DNA from: JBBPYA01 sp038200385
GTDB lineage: Bacteria > Actinomycetota > Actinomycetes > Mycobacteriales > Geodermatophilaceae
Direction: 5' to 3'
Length of the DNA stretch: 11,863 bases
NCBI GenBank assembly: GCA_038200385.1
Contig: JBBPYA010000353.1
Span: forward strand, 1-11,863
Position 1 is the stretch's first letter. Each line of letters starts with the position of its first letter. Of the stretch, positions 6,801 through 11,863 are shown piece by piece. Position numbers and translations under genes: made by a program. Below the pieces are notes generated by a model that was not told the origin of the DNA, did no database searches, and was given only the letters and a program-made list of their open reading frames with translations.

Positions 6801-7457
6801 GAGCCGGTGGCCCGCAGCCCGTTGGAGCCGGCCGGGACCGAGCACACCGTGGCCGGCTGGGCCGTCGGCGACCGGGTCAGCGGAGCCGCGCTGACGCTGG
6901 CCGACCTGGGCCCGCTGGCCAAGGTGGCGGTGCGGGCCGCTCATGACGGGCGGGTGGCGAGGACCCTCGGCCCGGCCTTCGGGCGGTCGCAGCGGGACGG
7001 GACCGGCGCGCTCGTGGTCGGCTCGGGTCCGGGGGAGTGGCTGGTCCTGGACGCACCGGGGACGCAGGCTGCACTGCGCGAGAGGCTGGCCGGACTGGTG
7101 GCCGCCGACGGCGAGTTCGCCTCGGTGGTCGACCTGACCCACGGGCGGGCACTGATGGTGCTGCGCGGGGCACAGGCCCCCGACGTGCTAGCCAAGGTCT
7201 GCGCGATCGACCTGTCCGAGGACAGCGTTCCGAACGGTGCGGCAATGCGTACGTCGGTGGCCAAGCTCGTCACCGACCTCGTGCGCGAGGACACCACCGC
7301 ACCCGGCGAGGTGACGGAGGGCGGTGAGTTGGTGCCGACGTACCTTCTGCACTGTGAGCGCTCGTCGGGTGAGTACCTGTACGACGCGCTGCTCGACGCC
7401 GGCGCCGAGTTCGACATCGTGACCGACGGCTTCCCCTGGCCGCAGACCGAGGAGTGA
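3858..7457 (+). CDS. soxA: SoxA-SoxG fusion: alpha and gamma subunits of the sarcosine oxidase / N-methylglutamate dehydrogenase complex in one protein
   Basis: A 1199-residue polypeptide, against roughly 960-1000 for usual SoxA. Residues about 20-95 form the Fer2_4-like N-terminal domain with SFKYHRPRG and no cysteine ladder, as in SoxA. A dinucleotide fold follows, with GGGPAG at 184-189. Around residues 455-485 there is a Pro/Gly/Thr-rich linker. Residues about 610-950 form the THF-binding GcvT-like domain, with RYGVMCAEDGVVLDDG (672-687) and FTGELSYELHVP (E789, E793), where methylene-THF is formed. Normal SoxA ends near HVDPEGARQRV (959-969). Here a short Ala/Pro linker leads into a complete SoxG-like domain from about 985 to 1199. 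Its marks are SGPGEWLVLD, VVDLTHGRALMVL, VCAIDLSED and YLLHCERSSGEYLYDALLDA. No stop or ribosome site separates the two parts. The ATG overlaps the soxD stop, and the stop overlaps a GTG of fhs. Confidence 0.93.
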   Translation: MTQQQVRTTTTSTGSHRLDVQPGELIDRSRGFTFSWNGRSVPAFEGDTIVSAVAAAGERVFSRSFKYHRPRGLLTADHHDPGTILQVDDEPNVRAGHRRAAPGLSVSSQNTWPSLRFDVKAVNQLAGRFLAPGFYYKTFIKPERLWPAYEKVLARFAHAGVISPQTAHDYYDKRYAHPDVLVAGGGPAGMTAALAAAAAGARVLLVDEQHELGGHLRWGDEADLAVLSELRSAVAASPTIEVLTNSVALARYDENWVAVVQRDLPGIPERLIKARVGTLVVAPGLIERPYVFAGNDVPGVMLSTAVRRLINLYAVRPGSRAVVLTANDDGDRAVRDLRRAGVEVAHVVDAREGGDVVRVHGRSGVRAVELPGGRKIEADLFVTAIGWTAPTALLNMSGDRPVYSPEAARFLPGDGLPPEVMAAGGIAGDGDLDALREHAEAVGTNAARDALDRRRRTRSGLPTRATDTGTVPGGSGAAPAVEPVPVPTLPVRSHPALFRASTHGMVDFSEDVSSSDITTAAREGYDSAELVKRYTTATMGPAQGKLELVNTVAVLAEATGSTIAATGTTVWRPMYVPVTLGALAGRIFEPVRRSPMQPSHDRLGARPLVAGQWIRPDHYGDPAAEVRAVRERVGIIDVTPIGKLDLRGPDVAQLLNLLYINKWSKLGVGRVRYGVMCAEDGVVLDDGVTGRLGEDHYLMSTTSSGAASVWEWVENWLQTEHPDWQVHVTPVTTAYASINVAGPRSRELVGRLVEGVDLSEDAFGYMNVRTGRIAGVDDCVLWRIGFTGELSYELHVPAGYGLHVWEALLEHGRDLGVSPFGVEAQRILRLEKGHLIVGQDTDGLTKAYSAGLDWAIKLDKDDFAGRTELVWQQADGAGPRLVGVQPVDGSVVPPEASQIVGEGSRILGRITSSRMSPTLGRSICLAQVDAAFAAPGTQLTVYLPDGRRIAARVTDHLAHVDPEGARQRVEEGAAPQPARTAEPVARSPLEPAGTEHTVAGWAVGDRVSGAALTLADLGPLAKVAVRAAHDGRVARTLGPAFGRSQRDGTGALVVGSGPGEWLVLDAPGTQAALRERLAGLVAADGEFASVVDLTHGRALMVLRGAQAPDVLAKVCAIDLSEDSVPNGAAMRTSVAKLVTDLVREDTTAPGEVTEGGELVPTYLLHCERSSGEYLYDALLDAGAEFDIVTDGFPWPQTEE

Positions 7458-7459
7458 CA

Positions 7460-9157
7460 GTGGTCTTTCCCAGTGACCTGAAGATCGCGCGCGGCGCGTC
7501 CCTCAAGCCGATCCAGGACATCGCCGAGTCGATGGGCATCGGGCCGCACCTGACCGAGCCCTACGGCCGCGACGTACTCAAGATCGACCTGGCCGCCGTC
7601 GAGGAGCTCGCCGACCGGCCCCAGGCCAAGTACGTCGTGGTCTCCGCGGTCACCCCGACGCCGCTCGGCGAGGGCAAGACCACGACCACGGTCGGTCTCG
7701 GGCAGGCCATGCAGCACATCGGCAAGCGCGCCACGGTCGCGGTCCGGCAACCGTCGATGGGTCCGACGTTCGGCATCAAGGGTGGCGCCGCCGGCGGCGG
7801 CTACAGCCAGGTCGTTCCGATGGAGACCCTGAACCTGCACCTGACCGGGGACTTCCACGCCGTCACGGCAGCGCACAACCTGCTCTCTGCGGTGCTGGAC
7901 AACCACCTGTACCAGGGCAACGCGAGCGGGTTGGACCAGCACAACATCACCTGGCGCCGCGTCATGGACGTCAACGACCGGGTCCTGCGCAACATCGTCG
8001 TCGGCCTCGGGACCCGGCTGGACGGCATTCCGCGGCAGACCGGCTTCGACATCACCGCCGCCTCGGAGGTGATGGCCATCTTCGCGCTGGCCCGGTCGCT
8101 GCCCGAACTGCGCGAGCGGATGGGCCGGATCGTGGTCGGCTACACCAGGGACAGCACACCGGTGACCGCGGAGGACATCGGCGGCGCGGGCGCCATGACG
8201 GTCATCATGCGGGAGGCGCTGAAGCCGAACCTCCTGCAGACCCTGGAGAACACCCCGGTGCTGGTACACGCCGGACCGTTCGGCAACATCGCGCACGGCA
8301 ACTCCTCGGTCGTCGCCGACCTGATCGGCATCCACAGCGGCGACTTCCTGATCACCGAGGCCGGTTTCGGCGCGGACATGGGCGCCGAGCGGTTCTTCAA
8401 CATCAAGTGCCGGGCGTCGGGGCTGCGCCCGGACGCCGCGGTCGTCGTCGCGACGGTGCGGGCCCTCAAGGCGCACTCGGGCAACCACAAGATCGTGGCG
8501 GGCAAGCCGCTGCCCGAGGCGCTGCTGGCCGAGAACCCCGACGAGGTGCACATCGGCGGGGCGAACCTGCGCAAGCAGATCGAGAACATCCGCATCCACG
8601 GGGTGTCCCCGGTCGTGGCCATCAACGCCTTCCCCGACGACCACCCCTCCGAGCACGACGCGATCCGGGAGATCGCCGAGTCGATGGGGGCCCGGTCCGC
8701 TGTCTGCACGCACTTCGCCGACGGTGGTGCGGGCGCGACCGACCTCGCCGAGGCGGTGGCCGAGGCGGCCGAGGAGCCGTCGGACTTCCAGTTCCTGTAC
8801 CCGGACTCCGCGTCGCTGCGGGAGAAGATCGAGATCGTGGCGACCAAGGTGTACGGCGCCGACGGGGCGGACTACGACGCCAAGGCGGCCCGCCAGCTGG
8901 ACCAGTACGAGCGGAACGGCTTCGGCGACCTGCCGGTGTGCATCGCCAAGACCCACCTGTCGATCTCCTCCGACGCCGCGCTGCTCGGGGCGCCGACGGG
9001 ATGGCGGCTGCCGGTCCGCGAGGTCCGGGCCTCGGTCGGTGCCGGGTTCATCTACCCGATCTGCGGCGACATGCGCACCATGCCCGGTCTTGGCACCAAT
9101 CCCGCGGCGCACCACATCGACATCGACGAGCACGGCGAGATCATCGGCCTGTCGTGA
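7460..9157 (+). CDS. fhs: Formate-tetrahydrofolate ligase (10-formyl-THF synthetase)
   Basis: Cytosolic enzyme that converts formate, ATP and THF to 10-formyl-THF; it can run backwards to release formate and make ATP. The 565 residues are close to the family norm of about 557. FPSDLKIARGASLKPI is the typical N-terminus. The ATP-binding TPTPLGEGKTTTT begins at residue 65 and is followed by VRQPSMGPTFGIKGGAAGGG. LNLHLTGDFHAVTAAHNLL and the C-terminal GDMRTMPGLGTNPAA are also family signatures. I chose GTG 7460 because GAGGAG (7449-7454) lies at a correct distance. GTG 7454, which overlaps the upstream stop as GTGA, is the alternative and adds two residues. In this operon the enzyme most likely takes one-carbon units derived from N-methyl groups towards formate, and may recover ATP. 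The assignment of the enzyme is secure; the physiological direction is inferred. Confidence 0.96.
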   Translation: MVFPSDLKIARGASLKPIQDIAESMGIGPHLTEPYGRDVLKIDLAAVEELADRPQAKYVVVSAVTPTPLGEGKTTTTVGLGQAMQHIGKRATVAVRQPSMGPTFGIKGGAAGGGYSQVVPMETLNLHLTGDFHAVTAAHNLLSAVLDNHLYQGNASGLDQHNITWRRVMDVNDRVLRNIVVGLGTRLDGIPRQTGFDITAASEVMAIFALARSLPELRERMGRIVVGYTRDSTPVTAEDIGGAGAMTVIMREALKPNLLQTLENTPVLVHAGPFGNIAHGNSSVVADLIGIHSGDFLITEAGFGADMGAERFFNIKCRASGLRPDAAVVVATVRALKAHSGNHKIVAGKPLPEALLAENPDEVHIGGANLRKQIENIRIHGVSPVVAINAFPDDHPSEHDAIREIAESMGARSAVCTHFADGGAGATDLAEAVAEAAEEPSDFQFLYPDSASLREKIEIVATKVYGADGADYDAKAARQLDQYERNGFGDLPVCIAKTHLSISSDAALLGAPTGWRLPVREVRASVGAGFIYPICGDMRTMPGLGTNPAAHHIDIDEHGEIIGLS

Positions 9158-10143
9158 GCGCCGCGGCCGGTCCGGTGGCCGCCCGAGCGGTCCCGGACCG
9201 GAGCGGCCCGGGCGAGGTGATCGACGGCCGGGCCTACGCCGCGGACCTGGGCGCCACCCTGGCCGCGGAGGTGGACCAGCTGGCCGCCGCCGGCGTGCGG
9301 CCGGGGGTGGCCACCCTCGTCGTCGGCGAGTCCTACCCGGCGCACGCCTACGAGCGACGGGTCCGGCGGCTGGCCGCGGAGATCGGCTGTCACTACACCT
9401 GCGAGGCGCTTCCGGGCGACGTCGAGGAGGCCGACGCCGTCGCGGCCGTGGGCAAGCTGGTCGCCGACCCGCGGGTGTCGGGAATCCTGATCCTGCGGCC
9501 GCTGCCGCCGCAGGTGTCCGAGGCCGCGCTGTACCGCACGCTGGACCCGAGCAAGGACATCGAGTCGGTGCATCCGGTGAACGCCGGGCTGCTCGCGCTG
9601 AACCGGCCGCGCTTCGTCCCGTCGACACCGGCCTCGGCGTTCCATCTCCTTGATCGCTACCTGGCCGGGACCGGTCAGGACCCCGGCGAGGTGTACCGCC
9701 GCAGCAACGTGGTCATCGTCGGCCGTTCGGCCAACGTCGGCCGACCCGCGGCCATGCTGGCCATGCAGCGCGGCGCAACGGTGGTGTCCTGCGACGAGCA
9801 CAGTGCCCGGGCCGGGCTGCTGCACGCACACACCCGGTCCGCGGACATCCTCGTGGTCGCCGCGGGCGTGCCGGGCCTGCTCGGCGGGGAGCACGTCAAG
9901 GACGGGGTGATCGCCGTCGACGTCGGCATCAACGCCGTACCCGACGGACCGGACGGCGCGGTGCGCCTGGTCGGGGACCTGGACTTCGACAGCGTCCGGG
10001 CCCGGGCGCGCGCGATCACCCCAGTTCCAGGCGGCGTCGGGCCGGTCACCTACACCTGGCTGTTGCACAACACCGTCGTCGCGGCGCGGTTGCGCAGCGG
10101 CCGCAGCGTCGATGGGGACGGCAGCATGCTCGGGTTCGAGTGA
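9154..10143 (+). CDS. folD: FolD-like methylene-THF dehydrogenase lacking the usual cyclohydrolase residues
   Basis: A 329-residue protein of the FolD family, which normally oxidises 5,10-methylene-THF with NADP and then hydrolyses methenyl-THF to 10-formyl-THF. The family outline is clear: VATLVVGESYPAHAY, GILILRPLPPQ, FVPSTPASAFHLLDRYL, the dinucleotide motif VVIVGRSANVGRP and the closing ITPVPGGVGPVTYTWLL. An ungapped alignment with human MTHFD1 places Y66 at Tyr52. However, V70 stands at the catalytic Lys56, L114 at Gln100 (the usual VQLPLP reads ILRPLP) and E137 at Asp125 (KDVDG reads KDIES). These are the key folate-site residues, so cyclohydrolase activity is doubtful while the NADP half looks intact. 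GTG 9154 overlaps the fhs stop (GTGA) without a strong ribosome site; GTG 9217 is an alternative. It is the last gene of the operon, followed by a hairpin. Confidence 0.88.
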   Translation: MSAAAGPVAARAVPDRSGPGEVIDGRAYAADLGATLAAEVDQLAAAGVRPGVATLVVGESYPAHAYERRVRRLAAEIGCHYTCEALPGDVEEADAVAAVGKLVADPRVSGILILRPLPPQVSEAALYRTLDPSKDIESVHPVNAGLLALNRPRFVPSTPASAFHLLDRYLAGTGQDPGEVYRRSNVVIVGRSANVGRPAAMLAMQRGATVVSCDEHSARAGLLHAHTRSADILVVAAGVPGLLGGEHVKDGVIAVDVGINAVPDGPDGAVRLVGDLDFDSVRARARAITPVPGGVGPVTYTWLLHNTVVAARLRSGRSVDGDGSMLGFE

Positions 10144-10154
10144 CATCGCCGTCA

Positions 10155-10180
10155 CGGAGATGGCGCCCTGCCAGTCTCCG
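10155..10180 (+). terminator. Hairpin after folD, candidate terminator
   Basis: CGGAGATGGC (10155-10164) pairs with GCCA and TCTCCG (10170-10180) around a five-base loop, with one bulged G. It starts 12 bp after the folD stop. There is no T-tract, which is common for actinobacterial hairpins but also makes the call weaker. It separates the sox-like operon from the downstream unit. Confidence 0.45.
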
Positions 10181-10225
10181 CAGAGGAGATGTGTGGCCAC
10201 CCAACTGTCGGTCTGCCGGAGAAAT

Positions 10226-10260
10226 CCACTGTCCTAGTGGAAATGGAGTCTCCACAGTGG
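10226..10260. promoter_or_regulatory. Candidate operator cluster before the acyl-CoA-dehydrogenase-like gene
   Basis: CCACTGTCCTAGTGG (10226-10240) is a perfect inverted repeat with 5-bp arms. CCACAGTGG (10252-10260) is a second perfect palindrome. Between and overlapping them lies GGAGTCTCC (10245-10253), also palindromic. The AGTGG/CCACT half-sites echo the CAGTG/CACTG palindrome at 2119-2137. This suggests that one regulator, perhaps the XRE-cupin protein, controls both units. The gap 10144-10336 holds nothing else I can name apart from the hairpin. Confidence 0.4.
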
Positions 10261-10336
10261 GTTCTCAACCCTACCTGGACCCGGCATGATCGGGGCCATA
10301 GCGGCGCCCCCGCCGCGGCTCACGGGAGGAGTGGCG

Positions 10337-11746
10337 GTGCCCGACAAGCGCTGGGGAGCGCAGCCGTTCTGGGGGCTCGGCGAGGAGTGGGATCCGGACT
10401 GGCTGCTCACCGCCGGTCAGCGGGTGCTGCGCGACACGGTGCTCGAGCTGTGCGCCCGCGAGATGAGGGCCAACGCCGAACGCTCCGACGACGAGTTGCG
10501 CTTCCCCCGCCGGAACCTCGAGCTGCTCGGCGAGCACGGCTTCCTCAGCCTCACCGTTCCCGAAGAGTACGGCGGCCTCGGCGGTGACCACCTCACCTTC
10601 GCCGTCGTCTGCGAGACGATCGCGCGCTACGGGTGCGCCTCGACGGCGATGTGCTTCGTCATGCACACCGTGGCGGTGCAGGCGATCATGCTGCGCCCGA
10701 CCCCGGAGCTGATCGAGGACTACATCCGACCCCTGAACGACGGCCGGATCGGGACGCTGTCCTACTCCGACCCGCAGACCGGCGGCCACTTCTGGTACCC
10801 GATCTCCTCCGGCGCCCAACGGGTCGACGACGGTTTCCGGGTCCGCAAGCGGTCCTCCTGGACCACCTCGGGCGGCTTCGCAGACTTCTACGTCGTGCAG
10901 ACCACGTCCCCGGACTACACCGGCTACAACGACCTGTCGGTGTTCGTCGTCGACGCCGCGGACGTCACCGCCCAACCGTCGATGTGGGACGCCCTGGGGC
11001 TGCGCGGTAACCAGTCCGGTGGGGTGGAGATCGAGGACGCGCTGGTACCGGCCGAGCATCTGGTCGGTCCGGTCGGTGACGGGGCGGAGAGCAACGACGA
11101 GGTCGTCGATCCGTGGTTCCTGACCGGCTCGTCCGCGGTCTGGAACGGCATCGCGATGGGGGCGATCGACATCGCCAAGCGACACGCCGTCGGCCGGGAG
11201 CACCGCGACACCGGCAAGCGGGTCGCTGACTACCCGACCATCCAGGACTACGTCGGGGAGGCGGTGATCGACACCGACGCCAGCCGGCTGGCCACCTTCT
11301 CTGTTGCGACCGCGCTGGACGGCGCGACCGGGGGCAACCGGCGGATCCTCCCGCCGGGAACGCCGGCGCGGGCGGACTTCCTGCGCTGGTGCTGGCAGAT
11401 CAAGTTCACCGCGGCCAAGAACGTCGCCGCGGTGGTGGACCGGATGCTGCATGCCTGCGGGGGCTCGGGGTACCGCCGCGACCTGGAACTGGAGCGCTAC
11501 CTGCGCGACGGCAAGGCCGGCTGGGTGATGGGGCCCTCCAACGAGGTGCTGCGGCAGTTCGTCGGCCGCTCGGTGCTGCTCGGAGCGGACTCCGTCGACT
11601 ACTGGAACCGGACCGTCGACGAGCGCGCGCTGCGCAATGAGACAGTCAAGCTGGACCCGGCGGCCAAACGGGACCTCGCCGAGCGGTTGCTCGCCGAGGC
11701 CGACCGCGACGATTCCGCCGCCCTCGAAGGAAGGTTGGGCCGATGA
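10337..11746 (+). CDS. Acyl-CoA-dehydrogenase-fold flavoprotein without the catalytic glutamate (possible flavin monooxygenase or amine-oxidising enzyme)
   Basis: A 469-residue member of the acyl-CoA dehydrogenase superfamily, longer than typical members of about 380-400. Seen in order are the N-terminal helical domain ending LGEHGFLSLTVPEEYGGLGG, the middle beta domain with WTTSGGFADFYVVQTT and LGLRGNQSGG, and the C-terminal helical domain with LHACGGSGYRRDLELERYLR. The canonical RDxR...YEGTNEI segment reads RDGKAGWVMGPSNEV, so the catalytic Glu position is Gly399. No glutamate appears at the alternative helix-G position used by isovaleryl-CoA dehydrogenase. Flavin monooxygenases and N-hydroxylases of this fold also lack that base. 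I chose GTG 10337 because GGGAGGA ends six bases before it; ATG 10286 lies further upstream with no such site. Its stop overlaps the next gene, so the two are co-translated. The substrate is unknown; amine N-oxidation or demethylation is an inference from context. Confidence 0.85.
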   Translation: MPDKRWGAQPFWGLGEEWDPDWLLTAGQRVLRDTVLELCAREMRANAERSDDELRFPRRNLELLGEHGFLSLTVPEEYGGLGGDHLTFAVVCETIARYGCASTAMCFVMHTVAVQAIMLRPTPELIEDYIRPLNDGRIGTLSYSDPQTGGHFWYPISSGAQRVDDGFRVRKRSSWTTSGGFADFYVVQTTSPDYTGYNDLSVFVVDAADVTAQPSMWDALGLRGNQSGGVEIEDALVPAEHLVGPVGDGAESNDEVVDPWFLTGSSAVWNGIAMGAIDIAKRHAVGREHRDTGKRVADYPTIQDYVGEAVIDTDASRLATFSVATALDGATGGNRRILPPGTPARADFLRWCWQIKFTAAKNVAAVVDRMLHACGGSGYRRDLELERYLRDGKAGWVMGPSNEVLRQFVGRSVLLGADSVDYWNRTVDERALRNETVKLDPAAKRDLAERLLAEADRDDSAALEGRLGR

Positions 11747-11863
11747 CCCTGTCCGTCGCCACACCACGGCTGCTGTTGCCCGGTCTGCTGCCCCGCGAGC
11801 CGGGGCTGGAGACCTACTGGGTCCGCGCGGGCGGCGTCACCGCCGTACGCCTGGACGACCGTG
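11743..11863 (+). CDS. Start of an unidentified gene, truncated by the right edge
   Basis: The ATG at 11743 overlaps the stop of the acyl-CoA-dehydrogenase-like gene (ATGA). AAGGAAGG sits eight bases upstream, so this is a real start and is translationally coupled. Only about 40 residues are visible, beginning MTLSVATPRLLLPGLLPREP and continuing with ETYWVRAGGVTAVRLDD. The rhythm of that segment recalls the N-terminus of DUF1989 (urea-carboxylase-associated) proteins. DUF1989 is also found fused to a GcvT domain in trimethylamine-N-oxide demethylase (Tdm). With this little sequence that is only a suggestion. Confidence 0.65.
   Translation, partial: MTLSVATPRLLLPGLLPREPGLETYWVRAGGVTAVRLDDR

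Noticed and set aside
6762..6809. Separate SoxG start at GTG 6807 after GAGGAGG near 6765
   Set aside because: The spacing of about 35 bases is too long for a ribosome site, and no stop interrupts the SoxA frame. The two parts are read as one protein.
6941..9628. 895-codon minus-strand open frame across soxG, fhs and folD
   Set aside because: It spans three genes on the opposite strand, begins with Arg/Pro-rich junk and shows no domain. It is explained by high GC and rare stop codons.
1..11863. CRISPR arrays, tRNA or rRNA genes, insertion sequences, phage genes
   Set aside because: No repeat-spacer pattern, no RNA-gene signatures, no transposase and no terminal repeats are visible. The window is a contiguous metabolic locus.

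Overview
The window is very GC-rich, with short intergenic gaps, GTG starts at several genes and overlapping start/stop codons. This points to a high-GC actinobacterium. The Pseudonocardiaceae are my best guess, from gene content and style only. The sequence carries no marker gene that proves it.

Layout. On the minus strand, running off the left edge, is a type III-like glutamine synthetase (GlnT/GmaS family). It diverges from a plus-strand XRE-cupin transcription regulator across a 154-bp shared control region. After a 132-bp gap with a plausible promoter and a palindrome, a tightly packed plus-strand operon follows. Its first gene encodes a SoxB-like flavoprotein and its second a small zinc protein of the SoxD type. 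The third encodes a 1199-residue protein in which a SoxA-like alpha subunit is joined in frame to a SoxG-like gamma subunit. The last two are formate-tetrahydrofolate ligase (fhs) and a FolD-like methylene-THF dehydrogenase. A hairpin follows folD. After a 193-bp gap rich in CCACT/AGTGG palindromes comes an acyl-CoA-dehydrogenase-fold protein that lacks the usual catalytic glutamate. It overlaps by 4 bp a gene cut off by the right edge.

How it fits together. Heterotetrameric sarcosine oxidase and its relative N-methylglutamate dehydrogenase (MgdABCD) oxidise an N-methyl group and hand it to tetrahydrofolate as 5,10-methylene-THF. FolD and Fhs then take the one-carbon unit to 10-formyl-THF and formate, with possible ATP recovery. 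A GlnT/GmaS-type synthetase beside a SoxBDAG-type complex is the signature of the gamma-glutamylmethylamide/N-methylglutamate route for methylamine. Sarcosine or dimethylglycine breakdown remains possible. I infer a methylated-amine catabolic locus under the XRE-cupin regulator.

Most unusual points: (1) the SoxA-SoxG fusion; (2) a FolD whose catalytic Lys, Gln and Asp are replaced by Val, Leu and Glu, suggesting loss of cyclohydrolase activity; (3) the acyl-CoA-dehydrogenase-fold protein with no catalytic base, which could be a flavin-dependent amine oxygenase or demethylase working with the truncated last gene; (4) related CCACT/AGTGG palindromes before two of the transcription units.
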